This document shows positions 16,905 through 26,113 of a stretch of 64,000 bases of DNA, in pieces; the first letter of the stretch is position 1; each line of letters opens with the position of its first letter. Both the position numbers and the translations under genes were made by a program. The notes beneath the pieces are model-generated. The model was not told the origin of the DNA. It saw only the letters and a list, made by a program, of their open reading frames with translations, and searched no databases. Source of the stretch: Verrucomicrobiales bacterium (GTDB lineage Bacteria > Verrucomicrobiota > Verrucomicrobiia > Limisphaerales > J093); contig JACKPW010000021.1 in NCBI GenBank assembly GCA_024233215.1, positions 36,566-100,565 on the forward strand, read 5' to 3'.

Positions 16905-18251
16905 TCAACCGCCCAACTCCATCCAGAAACCGTTCGTCCCCACCAACTCGGGTTTCACCCGGAAATCGAAGCGTCTGCCGACCTGCAACAGCAGACGCAG
17001 GGTGAGCGTCTTCGCACCGTCCGGCAGCGACAGGATGGTGATGACCAGTACCCCGGGACCTTCCAGCGCCGGCACCCATTGGGTCCGGGTCAACCGCCTT
17101 CCCTGATCGTCCTGAAGGCTCACCACATCACAGAGACCATTCTCGGCCAACCCCGGAAACGTGACCCGGAAACGACCCAACTCCCGCACCCCCGATGATC
17201 TCGGGACAACCCGCTCAACCCGAACCTCGTGTCCTTCTCGCTTGAAGTTCCAGGAAAGCTGGTTGGTGGTCGTCAGCACCGACACGGGAATGTCCTTCAG
17301 GACCATCAACTCCTCTTCCGGCACCTGGCGCGTGAGTCGGCGCTTGGCCCACGCCGAGACTTGCCAGACTTCATCCGGCCAGAGGACTTCCCTGAACCGG
17401 TGCCCCACGAGACCGCCAAAGTCGCGGTCTGGATCGAGCCAGCACCCGAGGAAGTTACCGGTGGCATCGGCCAATGAAACCCGGCCCAGCGTCCAGTCCT
17501 CGCTGGCCAAGCCGTCCTCCTTGAATCGGAAGACCCCCAGGGCTTGAGGCGCCGTATTGGATCCGGCAGGGCTGGCTTCCAGTTCTTGCCCACCCAGGCC
17601 AAAGCGCCCACGGATGCCGCCCAACCCGGTCACCAATCGCTCCAGGGTGCAGGCGAGGTTGCCGTTGGTCCGGCTGACCGGCATCGGCTGCGGCTCCCAA
17701 AACGGAGCCTGGCGAAAAGCGGGATTCCGCAAGACCAACTCGCCCAGGCAACGCCGTCCTGCCCCCGCACTGGAATCGTAGAACTTCACCGTGATCTCGC
17801 GACTGCGGCGAGGCACCACGGGAAACCGGGGTTGTCCCAGAACCCCCAAACCCGTGATGACGCTGCTGCTCGCCGATCCGCCGGCCAGATTCCCATGCTC
17901 GTCCGCCAGCAGACTGGACATGGACACCACAGTGCGCGGCGGGAGGTTGGTCACGGAGGCCGGGTCCTCCCACACCCAGACAACGAGCGAGGGTGTGTCA
18001 GTACTGAACGACAGCGATAGCCTGCCCAGTCGAAGCCACGACCGCAGCGGTCGCGGCAGGAGCCGCGTCAACCGCGAGGAGCCGGGCGTGACGTGGTTGG
18101 TACCGTAGGTGGTACCGAGACATTCGAGCACGATCCCATTGGCCAACGTCACGCCCCGAGGCGGGGCACTGCGCGCCAACCCGACCATCACGGTGATGCT
18201 GAGTCCAACGCCGACCAGCAAGACGCCCAGCCAGATGAGCCGCTTGCGCAT
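16905..18251 (-). CDS. membrane-anchored paralogue pair, copy 1 (unknown function)
   Basis: 448 residues starting MRKRLIWLGVLLVGVGLSITV, a short basic tip and one transmembrane helix; the rest is a beta-rich extracytoplasmic domain. The segment VTLANGIVLECLGTTYGTNH is nearly repeated in the neighbour at 18642-20288 (VTLTSGLTVKYLGTTYGTNH), and both end with a strand-rich stretch around RFDFRVKPE. I recognise no catalytic motif. The pair and their upstream spacers are clearly a tandem duplication. A role in the cell envelope or in sensing is possible but unsupported. Confidence 0.75.
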   Translation of the reverse strand: MRKRLIWLGVLLVGVGLSITVMVGLARSAPPRGVTLANGIVLECLGTTYGTNHVTPGSSRLTRLLPRPLRSWLRLGRLSLSFSTDTPSLVVWVWEDPASVTNLPPRTVVSMSSLLADEHGNLAGGSASSSVITGLGVLGQPRFPVVPRRSREITVKFYDSSAGAGRRCLGELVLRNPAFRQAPFWEPQPMPVSRTNGNLACTLERLVTGLGGIRGRFGLGGQELEASPAGSNTAPQALGVFRFKEDGLASEDWTLGRVSLADATGNFLGCWLDPDRDFGGLVGHRFREVLWPDEVWQVSAWAKRRLTRQVPEEELMVLKDIPVSVLTTTNQLSWNFKREGHEVRVERVVPRSSGVRELGRFRVTFPGLAENGLCDVVSLQDDQGRRLTRTQWVPALEGPGVLVITILSLPDGAKTLTLRLLLQVGRRFDFRVKPELVGTNGFWMELGG

Positions 18252-18373
18252 GTCACGGAGGATGCCTCATCGCCAACCACAAGTCACCCACGCAGGACGG
18301 CCATCTCCGGTGTATGCGTGCATCCCGTTCTCCTGCCGCTTGGACGATGGGAGACATCTCAATCCGCTGAACG

Positions 18374-18540
18374 AAGGCAGCAGCAAGCCCGCGGCCTGGA
18401 AGGCTGCCAGCCATTAGCCGGGGGTCGCAGCTGTGCGAAGACCCCCGGTGGCCACCCCGTGAGAGACCACGACCCTGAAGGGTGTCGCAGAACGACGATC
18501 CCGGGACGAGCGCTTCTGGCACCCTTTCAGGGTGCGCGTG
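18374..18540. repeat. dispersed hairpin-rich repeat, copy 1
   Basis: It contains a hairpin (GCCGGGGGTC near 18418 pairing with GACCCCCGG near 18440) and the pair ACCCTGAAGGGTGTCGCAGA / GGCACCCTTTCAGGGTGC. The same order of blocks recurs at 20414-20582. It sits upstream of paralogue 1 and downstream of paralogue 2, followed by degenerate CATCTCC-type heptamers to about 18600. The spacer 18252-18641 holds no gene. Confidence 0.75.
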
Positions 18541-18641
18541 CATCGGCGCGTTGCCCCATCTCCCATCCCCCATCTCCTACCTCCTAGCTCCTATTCGCTC
18601 TGCGTCTCAGCGTCTCCGCGCGAGATCCGCTTCCCTGATCT

Positions 18642-20288
18642 CTACTGCTTCACCCGCAGTTGGAATCCGTTCATGCCCACCCCCTCCGGCTTCACCCGGA
18701 AATCGAATCGCTGCCTTTTCTGAAGTGCGAGTCGAATGGTCAGCGTCTTCGCGCCTTCCGCCGGCACAAGGACGGGAAAGGCCATGAACAGATGCTTGCC
18801 GGAACGATCCAGCGGCTGTCCGGACACCAGCAGCCTGCGCCCTTGCTCATCGACCACCACGACCAGCTTCAAGCACATCTCGTCCGGCAGTTCCGGAAGC
18901 TCCACCAGAAGACGTGCCCGACCACTCATCCTACGACCAACGGGCCCCGATGTCCGTTCATGAACGAGTTCCTTCACCCGCACCTCGATTCCCAACCGCT
19001 GAAACACCCGGTCCAGACGAACGATCCTCCCGGACGCCGGTACCTCCACATTCTCCAGAACGATCAACTCCTCGTCGGAGAATACCGCTTCAGGCTTGCG
19101 CTCCGCCCAGACGGTCAGATCCCACACCTCGTTGGGCCAAAGGATCGGGTCAAATGCCCGCACCTCCCGATCGCTGTAGGAACCCCGCATGGTGAAACCG
19201 GGTCGGATCGAGTGCCCGGCCGCGTCCGCCAACCGGACCGAGCCCACCTCCCAGTTGCGGCTCGGCCGCCCGTCTTCCTCGAAATGAAACACCCCCACCG
19301 CCTGCAATCTCCGCCCCATCTCGGGCGCGAGGACTTGGAGGCCCGCGCGGGGGAGTCCCGGATTGCTGATCAAGGGATTCCCCACGCCGGCGGCCAGCCG
19401 CTCCAGCCGGCACGACAATCCGCCGTTGGTCCTTTGAGCCGGCATCGGCTCGCCCTCCCAGGCTGGGGCCTGCACGAAAGCGGGATTCGCCAGGGTCAAC
19501 TCCCCCAAGAATTGCTGATGAAGACGCATCTGACCGGTGATCCGGCTCAGCGTCATACGAATCATGGCCAGTTCATCATAGGACAGCGACTCCCGCTCCC
19601 AGAAGCGGGTCAATTCGGTTTTCAGGATGCCGCTTCCCATGAATCCGCCTGGAAGATCGCCTTCTGAGTTGTCCAGAACGAGTCGCCCCTCGCGATCAAA
19701 CGCTCTGAAATGCAGGGTGCCGTCCTTGAGGTTCCGGGCAACGAGCGCCAATTCATTGCCGGAGTCGGGTATCTCGGAGAGATCGCTGACAGACATCAAC
19801 CGAAGTCCAAACCCCTCAACGCGCACCCTTTCGAAGAACTTCAACTTGATCTCACGACTCCGGCACGGCAGCGCCTGGATTTTCAAGGGGAACGTGCCGC
19901 CCAGCCCCGGGCCGGAATTGGAATCCGCCCCGATAAACACGCCCTGTTCGTCCGTCACCAGACACTCCATTCCGGAGGGTCCGAGCGGGCTGGGCGCCGC
20001 CCTCGAATCCGCCCGCAGCCAGACCACGTACTCGGGAGTGGATGATAACAACCCCATTCCCTGGCTCAGCCCGAACCAGGCCCGCACCGGCCGGGGCAAC
20101 AGACCCGTCAGCCGCGAGAAGCCGGGCAGGACGTGATTCGTGCCGTAGGTCGTGCCCAGATACTTCACGGTGAGTCCACTGGTCAGCGTCACCTTGCGCT
20201 CCGGCACAGGACGCAAAAACAAGCCGACCAGCACCACCGACAGCAAGGCGACCAGAGGGACTCCCCACCTGAACCACCGCTTGCGCAT
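18642..20288 (-). CDS. membrane-anchored paralogue pair, copy 2 (unknown function)
   Basis: I start at the ATG at 20288 (MRKRWFRWGVPLVALLSVV), aligned with the start of copy 1; the frame runs open to 20810 only through the repeat region. It has 548 residues: one N-terminal transmembrane helix, then a beta-rich domain sharing LGTTYGTNH, SRLTGLLPRPVRAW, NPAFVQAPAWEGEPMPAQRT and the C-terminal RFDFRVKPEGVGMNGF with copy 1. Copy 2 carries about 100 additional residues in its middle (around SDLSEIPDSGNELALVARN), so the pair has diverged by insertion or loss. The function is unknown. Confidence 0.75.
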   Translation of the reverse strand: MRKRWFRWGVPLVALLSVVLVGLFLRPVPERKVTLTSGLTVKYLGTTYGTNHVLPGFSRLTGLLPRPVRAWFGLSQGMGLLSSTPEYVVWLRADSRAAPSPLGPSGMECLVTDEQGVFIGADSNSGPGLGGTFPLKIQALPCRSREIKLKFFERVRVEGFGLRLMSVSDLSEIPDSGNELALVARNLKDGTLHFRAFDREGRLVLDNSEGDLPGGFMGSGILKTELTRFWERESLSYDELAMIRMTLSRITGQMRLHQQFLGELTLANPAFVQAPAWEGEPMPAQRTNGGLSCRLERLAAGVGNPLISNPGLPRAGLQVLAPEMGRRLQAVGVFHFEEDGRPSRNWEVGSVRLADAAGHSIRPGFTMRGSYSDREVRAFDPILWPNEVWDLTVWAERKPEAVFSDEELIVLENVEVPASGRIVRLDRVFQRLGIEVRVKELVHERTSGPVGRRMSGRARLLVELPELPDEMCLKLVVVVDEQGRRLLVSGQPLDRSGKHLFMAFPVLVPAEGAKTLTIRLALQKRQRFDFRVKPEGVGMNGFQLRVKQ

Positions 20289-20413
20289 GTCCTGAGGATG
20301 CCCGAACGCCACCCGCATGTCACCCTTGTAGAACGGGAGTAGAACGGGCATCCCCGCCGTAGGCACGCATCCCGTTTCATGCAGCCTGGACGATGGGGAC
20401 ACCTCAATCCCCT

Positions 20414-20582
20414 GGACGGAAGCGACAGCAAGTCCGCAGCCTGAAAGGCTGCCAGCCATTAGCCGGGGCTCGCAGCCTGGCGGAGACCCCCGGTGGCCAC
20501 CACGTGAGGGACCACGACCCTGAAGGGGGTCGCAGAAAGGCAACCCCGTGACGCACGTTTCTGTCACCCCTTCAGGGTGTGG
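20414..20582. repeat. dispersed hairpin-rich repeat, copy 2
   Basis: It has the same block order as 18374-18540: GGCTGCCAGCCATTAGCCGGGG, a GGAGACCCCCGGTGGCCACCACG block, CCACGACCCTGAAGGGGGTC, and CACCCCTTCAGGGTG. CATCTCC-type heptamers follow to about 20640. It lies in the gene-free spacer 20289-20694 between the two divergent genes. Confidence 0.75.
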
Positions 20583-20694
20583 AGGCAATGGTGCGGTGAC
20601 CCATTCCCTATCTCCTATCTCCCATCGCCCATCTCCGTCCCCCCGGGAAACGTCGCGCTTGCCAACCCGCCCCTCTTGCCCCGCAATTCCCCGC

Positions 20695-22920
20695 ATGACA
20701 GACGTCTCACCCACCTGCCGCGCCCCCCGCCCGGGAACCGCCCGGTTCCTCGGCATCCTCCTGTGCGCCCTGCCCGTCCTGCCATGCGCCGCCGACCTCC
20801 CCAACTTCATTCATGACCCGCTTGAAGTGCTCGAACGCACCTGTTTCCAGACCGGCGGGGCCTACGCCGACCACGTGAACCTCCGCTCCGACGTCGCCAT
20901 CGTGTACGGCATCGATGCCGGCCTGCCGGGGCGTATCCAGACCTGGCGTGACCGCGGCTATCGCATCCACGTCATGACCGGCGTTTCCTGGGGCAACTAC
21001 CAGGACTACCTCTACGGCCGTTTCGATGGCACGAACCACGAGGACGAAGCCCAGACCGAGCGGGACGGAAAGAAAATCAGCCACGGCGGCGACGTCTATT
21101 ACATGTGCCCGGGCGAGAACTTCGGGAAGTTCCTCAGCATCGGCGTGCAGCGCGCCCTCGACGCGGGAGCCGAAGCGATCCACATGGAGGAACCGGAGTT
21201 CTGGGTGCGCGGCGGTTATGGCGAAGGCTTCAAGCGCGAGTGGAAAAGCCACTACGGCGAGGAGTGGCAACCGCCGCATTCCTCCGTCGACGCCCAATGG
21301 CGGGCCTCGAAGTTGAAGTACTTCCTCTACCGGCGTGCGTTGCAGCAGGTATTCGATCACATCCAGGCCTTCAACCGCGAGCACGGCAAGAGCATCCGCT
21401 GCTACGTCCCCACCCACAGCCTGCTCAACTACGCCCACTGGCGCATCGTCAGTCCGGAGTCCAGCCTCGCCCGCTTGAACGGTTGCGACGGCTACATCGC
21501 GCAGGTCTGGACCGGCACCTCCCGCACGCCGAACCTCTACCGGGGCGAGTTGAAGGAGCGCACCTTCGAAACCGCCTTCCTCGAATACGGCGCCATGCAG
21601 AACCTCGTCCGCTCGACCGGCCGCCGCGTCTGGTACTTGAACGACCCCATCGAGGACAACCCGAACCACGACTGGAACGATTACCGCAGCAATTGGGAAT
21701 CCACGCTGGTCGCCTCGCTCTTCCAACCGGAGGTCTGGCGCTACGAGGTCATGCCCTGGCCCAACCGCATCTTCGCCGGGCGCTATCGCCAGAGCGGCGA
21801 CAGCCGGGAACGCGTCCCCATTCCCGCGCCGTACGCCACGGAACTCCAGACCGTCATCAACGCCCTCAACGACCTGAACCAGTCGGAGGTCGCGTGGGAC
21901 TGCGGCACCGCCGGGATCGGCGTCGTGATCAGCGATTCCCTCATGTTTCAGCGCGGCGACCCAACTCCCAGCGATCCGCACTTGAGCAACGTTTACGGCC
22001 TGGCCCTGCCCTTCCTGAAACGCGGGATGCCGGTCACGCCGGTGCAGTTGGAAAACGTCCCGATCGCCGGCTACCTCGACGGCTTCAAGATCCTGCTCCT
22101 GAGCTATCACGGCCAGAAACCCCTCAGCCCGGAGGTCCACGCGCCGCTCGCGGACTGGGTCAAAGCCGGCGGGTTGCTGGTGGTCTGGGACGACGATTCC
22201 GATCCCTACCGCACCGTCCGCGACTGGTGGAACAGTGACGGACGAGACTACGCCACGCCGCGGGAGCATCTCTTCGAAACGCTCGGCCTCACCCGGGAGG
22301 CGTCGGCCGGAATCTACGAGGTCGGAAAAGGCAAAGTGCTCTTCCACGCGGGCAACCCGACCGACCTCGCCCGAAGTGCGGAGGGGGATTCAAAGATCGT
22401 CGACGCCGTTCGCGCCGCCGCCGGTGCGTTCGTGGCGTGGCGCGAGACCAACCAACTCCTGCTCCGTCGCGGTCCCTACGTCATCGCCGCCGGCCTGGAT
22501 GAATCCGTCCCGGGCGCCGCCAAGCGCCTCAACGGACACTTCGTCAACCTGTTCGATCCCGAACTGAGGCTCCAAACCCGGATCGAACTCGCCCCGGGCA
22601 CCCGCTTCTTCCTCCTCGACCTCGATCGTGCAACCCAAACAGGCCCGGCCATCCTCGCCAGCGCCTGCAAGACCCAACCGCTCGCCCCAAGCCTGAGCGG
22701 ATTTGACTGCCTGGTCGAAGGGATCGCCAACACTCAAGGGATCGCCCTGCTCCGTTTCCCCGACCGCCCGGAACACGTGACGCTGAACGACATCGTCCTG
22801 ACCGACTGGGACTACGACGACGCGACTCGCCTGCTCCGGGTGCAGTTCCCCAACCAGCCCCGGCCGCAGAAACTCAGCGTCGCCTTCGGGAAAGCCGGAC
22901 CGCGGCCCCAAACCCCGTAG
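20695..22920 (+). CDS. secreted glycosidase-like protein, family not identified
   Basis: The start at 20695 (MTDVSPTCRAPRPG) precedes a hydrophobic leader (FLGILLCALPVLPCAA), a plausible Sec signal; the open frame further upstream is repeat. The protein is 741 residues. The central part has the look of a (beta/alpha)8 barrel: GAEAIHMEEPEFWVRGGYGE puts acidic residues at the end of a strand, and RRVWYLNDPIEDNPNHDW follows about 170 residues later. Residues of about 420-560 resemble a Rossmann-like domain of the kind found in beta-galactosidase trimerisation domains (ILLLSYHGQKPLSPEVHAPL, GGLLVVWDDDSD). The last 150 residues are beta-rich. I infer a glycoside hydrolase; the CAZy family is not recognised. 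Confidence 0.7.
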   Translation: MTDVSPTCRAPRPGTARFLGILLCALPVLPCAADLPNFIHDPLEVLERTCFQTGGAYADHVNLRSDVAIVYGIDAGLPGRIQTWRDRGYRIHVMTGVSWGNYQDYLYGRFDGTNHEDEAQTERDGKKISHGGDVYYMCPGENFGKFLSIGVQRALDAGAEAIHMEEPEFWVRGGYGEGFKREWKSHYGEEWQPPHSSVDAQWRASKLKYFLYRRALQQVFDHIQAFNREHGKSIRCYVPTHSLLNYAHWRIVSPESSLARLNGCDGYIAQVWTGTSRTPNLYRGELKERTFETAFLEYGAMQNLVRSTGRRVWYLNDPIEDNPNHDWNDYRSNWESTLVASLFQPEVWRYEVMPWPNRIFAGRYRQSGDSRERVPIPAPYATELQTVINALNDLNQSEVAWDCGTAGIGVVISDSLMFQRGDPTPSDPHLSNVYGLALPFLKRGMPVTPVQLENVPIAGYLDGFKILLLSYHGQKPLSPEVHAPLADWVKAGGLLVVWDDDSDPYRTVRDWWNSDGRDYATPREHLFETLGLTREASAGIYEVGKGKVLFHAGNPTDLARSAEGDSKIVDAVRAAAGAFVAWRETNQLLLRRGPYVIAAGLDESVPGAAKRLNGHFVNLFDPELRLQTRIELAPGTRFFLLDLDRATQTGPAILASACKTQPLAPSLSGFDCLVEGIANTQGIALLRFPDRPEHVTLNDIVLTDWDYDDATRLLRVQFPNQPRPQKLSVAFGKAGPRPQTP

Positions 22921-22921
22921 C

Positions 22922-23096
22922 CGCCGACATCAGTCGGCGCATTTCAAAGCCGGCGAAAGGACCTTCGCGCTCCTCGGATTGCACGGCAACAACCGCCATC
23001 GTCATAACCCACCTCCAAAAGCCCCGTAATCCCCGACGTCAGTCGGGGCAATTCAGTCCCGACTTGATTTCACCTTGCGCCGCCTGACGTCGGCGA
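22922..23096. repeat. cluster of short GTCGGC hairpins
   Basis: CGCCGAC-atca-GTCGGCG at 22922-22939 and CCCCGAC-gtca-GTCGGGG at 23031-23048 are two hairpins with the same loop design. A third related palindrome, CGCCTGACGTCGGCG, lies at about 23082-23096. They fill the spacer after the glycosidase-like gene. The first starts two bases past its stop and could act as a terminator, but no T run follows. Confidence 0.6.
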
Positions 23097-23160
23097 CTAC
23101 GCCCGCTCTCGACACTGAATCGTCATTGGCAGAATGCGCCGGAGTGCGGCATGCTTGGGG

Positions 23161-24645
23161 ATGCGAACAAATCGTCGACGCTTCTTCGGGCAGACCGGTG
23201 TGCTGGCCGGCACGGCCCTGGGGCTGCCCGGGATCGGACGCGCCGCGGATGGCCCAACGGCGGAACCTCACGCCAAACCGCGCCACATCATCCACATGGT
23301 GGCGGACGGCATGTGCTGGAGCACATTCTCGATGGGCGACACCTTCTCGCACTTGCGCCGGGGGCGGGGCCTGCGCTGGCTTGATCTCTACCACGAACCG
23401 CAGGCCACGGTGACGACGATGGACATGCGGTCGCTGAATTCGCTGGTGACGGATTCCGCGGCGGCCTCGTCCAGTTGGGGCAGCGGTTCCCGGGTCGTGA
23501 ACGGCACCTTGAACGTGCTTCCCGACGGCCGGGAACTGATCCCCCTCTGCTCGCTTTTCAGGGAGGCCGGCTGGAAACGCGGCCTCGTCACCACCACGGA
23601 GATCACGCACGCAACCCCCGCCGGGTTTGCCGCCAGCATCGACAGTCGCGGCAACGCCCAGATGATCGCCCGCCAGTACCTGGACCGTCGCGTGGATGTC
23701 CTCCTCGGGGGCGGACACAAGTTCTTCGACGCCGCCAAACGCTCCGACAAACAGGACCTGTACGCGACCTACCGGGAGGCGGGTTACACGGTCATGCGCG
23801 ATGCCGGAGAACTGACCGCCGCCCCGCGGGAGGGTCGCTGGCTCGGCACGTTCGCCTCAAGCCACCTTCCGTTCAGCATCGACCGCGACCACAGCACCTC
23901 GCTCAAGCGCAAGGTCCCCACCCTTGCCGACATGACGCGCCGGGCGTTGGAGCGGCTCGGTGGCGAGGACCATTTTCTGTTGCAGGTCGAGGGCGGCCGC
24001 GTGGATCACGCGTGCCATGCGTGTGACATCGCCTCGGCGGTGCGCGAACTGGTGGCCTTCGACGAGGCCCTGGAAGTCTGCTTGGAATACCAGCGTCGCG
24101 TGCCGGAAACGCTGATCATCCTGACCACGGACCATGGCACGGGCGGCCCCTCGCTGAACGGGATCGGGAGCGCCTACGGCGAGAGCAGTGCCCGGTTTGC
24201 CAACCTTCTCAAGGCCCGGCGTTCCTTTGAATCCATGCTGCCCGACCTGCCCAAGGAACCGACGGCGGCGGCCATCGGTGAACTCATCGAGGATGGGACC
24301 GGCTACGAGGTTCCGGACAGGAAGATGGCCGCGCTGCTGGGGTTCCTCGACAAGCAGTGGCAACCGCTTTTCGACGGGATGAACGGTCAGGAGATGCAGT
24401 TCGGGCAGTTGCTCGGCAACCACTACGGGGTCACCTGGACCAGCGGGGCGCACACGTCGGACTATGTCCCTTTGCTGGCGTATGGGCCGGGCGCCGCGAA
24501 GTTCCGCGGGTTTCAGCGCAACACGGATGTCTTCCGTCACTACACCACCCTGGCGGGCATCGACTATCGGAACCCGGAAATGCCGTTGATGGCGGAGTGC
24601 GGTCCCTCGGCCCACGAGGTGGAGACGGACGTATTGCCGGTGTGA
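23161..24645 (+). CDS. Tat-exported alkaline phosphatase
   Basis: 494 residues from ATG 23161, with the Tat leader RTNRRRFFGQTGVLAGTALG. The PhoA-superfamily active site is present: an early metal-binding Asp in HMVADGM, the nucleophile Ser99 in SLVTDSAAASSSWG, then the metal-binding stretches VEGGRVDHACHACD and LTTDHGTGG, and SGAHTSDYVPLLAYGPG near the C-terminus with the last ligand His. It hydrolyses phosphate monoesters in the periplasm and is typically used to scavenge phosphate. The TPR gene follows within seven bases. No Pho box is obvious upstream. Confidence 0.92.
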   Translation: MRTNRRRFFGQTGVLAGTALGLPGIGRAADGPTAEPHAKPRHIIHMVADGMCWSTFSMGDTFSHLRRGRGLRWLDLYHEPQATVTTMDMRSLNSLVTDSAAASSSWGSGSRVVNGTLNVLPDGRELIPLCSLFREAGWKRGLVTTTEITHATPAGFAASIDSRGNAQMIARQYLDRRVDVLLGGGHKFFDAAKRSDKQDLYATYREAGYTVMRDAGELTAAPREGRWLGTFASSHLPFSIDRDHSTSLKRKVPTLADMTRRALERLGGEDHFLLQVEGGRVDHACHACDIASAVRELVAFDEALEVCLEYQRRVPETLIILTTDHGTGGPSLNGIGSAYGESSARFANLLKARRSFESMLPDLPKEPTAAAIGELIEDGTGYEVPDRKMAALLGFLDKQWQPLFDGMNGQEMQFGQLLGNHYGVTWTSGAHTSDYVPLLAYGPGAAKFRGFQRNTDVFRHYTTLAGIDYRNPEMPLMAECGPSAHEVETDVLPV

Positions 24646-24652
24646 CGAACGG

Positions 24653-25417
24653 ATGCTGATGCTGGCGCTCCTTACCGATCTCCTCCGCACGGGCAGCCCG
24701 GTGCTGATCCTCGTGGGGATCTTCGCCGTCTGGATGCTGGTGGATGCCATCCGTCGCGGGGAATGGCTGTGGGCGGTGTTCATCTTCATCTTCCCGTTCA
24801 TCAACCCGTTCATCTACTACTTCCTGGTCTATCGCCAGACTGCCTCGCCGCTGCCCGCGGTGGAACTGCCGGGGCGCAACTTGCGTCAGCGGATTCACTG
24901 GCTGAAGGACCAGATCCACCATCTCGACAAGGCCCACCACCACCTCGAACTGGGTGACATCTACTTCAAGCAGGGGAAACTCGAGCAGGCCGAGACCTCC
25001 TACCGGGCGGCCATCGAGCGCGACCCGGAAGACCCCGACGCGCGGGCCCACATCGGCCAGTGCCTGCTGAAACGCGGACGTCCGGCCGACGCCCTGCCGC
25101 AACTCCAATACGTGGTCGATCTGGACCCGACTCACGAGTTCGGGGACACACTGATGGCGCTTGCCGAAGCCCAAATGGCACTCGGACAAACCGACCAAGC
25201 CATCGCCAACTGGCGGCGGGTGCTGGAGAAACACACCTATGCCCGGGCCCGGGTGCAACTGGCCGAGCTGCTGGCGGCAAAGGGCGAGAACGATGCGGCA
25301 CTCGCACTGGCGCGGGAGGTCGTGGAGGATGAGGCCCATGCGCCCCAGTTCCAACGCCGGCGGGAACGCGACTGGCTTCGACGGGGTAAGGTGTTGGCGT
25401 CGCGACTGCGCGGATAA
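24653..25417 (+). CDS. membrane-anchored TPR protein
   Basis: 254 residues with two hydrophobic helices at about 12-32 and 38-60 (PVLILVGIFAVWMLVDAIR, WAVFIFIFPFINPFIYYFLV), then tetratricopeptide repeats from about residue 100 (HHLELGDIYFKQGKLEQAET, ARAHIGQCLLKRGRPADALP, ALAEAQMALGQTDQAIANW). The layout resembles PLDc_N-type membrane pairs fused to TPR, known from several TPR regulators. It probably acts as a scaffold facing the cytoplasm. It is coupled to the alkaline phosphatase gene, though a functional link is unclear. Confidence 0.85.
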   Translation: MLMLALLTDLLRTGSPVLILVGIFAVWMLVDAIRRGEWLWAVFIFIFPFINPFIYYFLVYRQTASPLPAVELPGRNLRQRIHWLKDQIHHLDKAHHHLELGDIYFKQGKLEQAETSYRAAIERDPEDPDARAHIGQCLLKRGRPADALPQLQYVVDLDPTHEFGDTLMALAEAQMALGQTDQAIANWRRVLEKHTYARARVQLAELLAAKGENDAALALAREVVEDEAHAPQFQRRRERDWLRRGKVLASRLRG

Positions 25418-25431
25418 CCCGGGCAGCCCGG

Positions 25432-26055
25432 TCAGCGGTGGGCGATGTAGAGCAACACCGTGCCGGTGGCATCGTCATACTTCACCCGCCCGGCGACCTT
25501 CCACAGTCCATTCGTCGTGAGTTGAGAGGCCAGGCCATCGATGCTCCGGTTGAGTTCCTCCTCCGCGTCCTTTTCGCTCACCCCCTGGATGACGGCTTCC
25601 ACCACCACGTCCCCGATCACGTCGATGCAAGGGCTGCCGGATAGCGCGTACAAGCCGGCACCGTCCGGAGTGACGGGCGTGGCGGTGGTGTAGTGCGAGA
25701 TATCGACCAGGCGAATCCAGGCCCCCGCTTTCCCGAGACGGGATGTGAACGGCCCTTCCAGCAATTCCTCCGGCACCAGCACCTGCGAGTCCCATGACAG
25801 CGCCTCCAGCGAATCATAAGACGTCAGCGCCTCACCGTTCCGGCCTCCGAAGCGACCGTACTTGCCGTAGTAGGCGGCCGCAGCGGCCTTGGCAGAGTTG
25901 TAGGCCGTGAGCGTCGTATTGATGGAACAAATCTCGTTCACCTGGAAGCGCCGGGGGATGAGCAGGAATCCGGCCGCCGCAATGAGCAGCACGGCACCGA
26001 TGACTTCCGCATAAGTGGCGGCATCCATGGATGGCCGCCTTCGTTTCGCGTTCAT
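25432..26055 (-). CDS. pilin-like or type II secretion-like anchored protein
   Basis: 207 residues starting MNAKRRRPSMDAATYAEVIG, then one transmembrane helix (AVLLIAAAGFLLIP) and a soluble domain. The segment NTTLTAYNSAKAAAAAYYGK followed by a Gly-rich loop recalls the long alpha1 helix and following loop of pseudopilins. The canonical GFTLxE prepilin peptidase site is absent, so it is not a standard prepilin. The function is not assigned. It converges on the TPR gene with a 14-base gap. Confidence 0.6.
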   Translation of the reverse strand: MNAKRRRPSMDAATYAEVIGAVLLIAAAGFLLIPRRFQVNEICSINTTLTAYNSAKAAAAAYYGKYGRFGGRNGEALTSYDSLEALSWDSQVLVPEELLEGPFTSRLGKAGAWIRLVDISHYTTATPVTPDGAGLYALSGSPCIDVIGDVVVEAVIQGVSEKDAEEELNRSIDGLASQLTTNGLWKVAGRVKYDDATGTVLLYIAHR

Positions 26056-26113
26056 GACACTGCCTCTTGTCAGGCGTTCATCCTGTCCGGGCGGTCCCCC
26101 TCACTCGCTTGCT

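Noticed and set aside
18374..20640. Insertion sequence at the two hairpin-rich repeats
   Set aside because: No transposase frame and no terminal inverted repeats or target duplications could be made out; it is better read as a duplicated spacer repeat.
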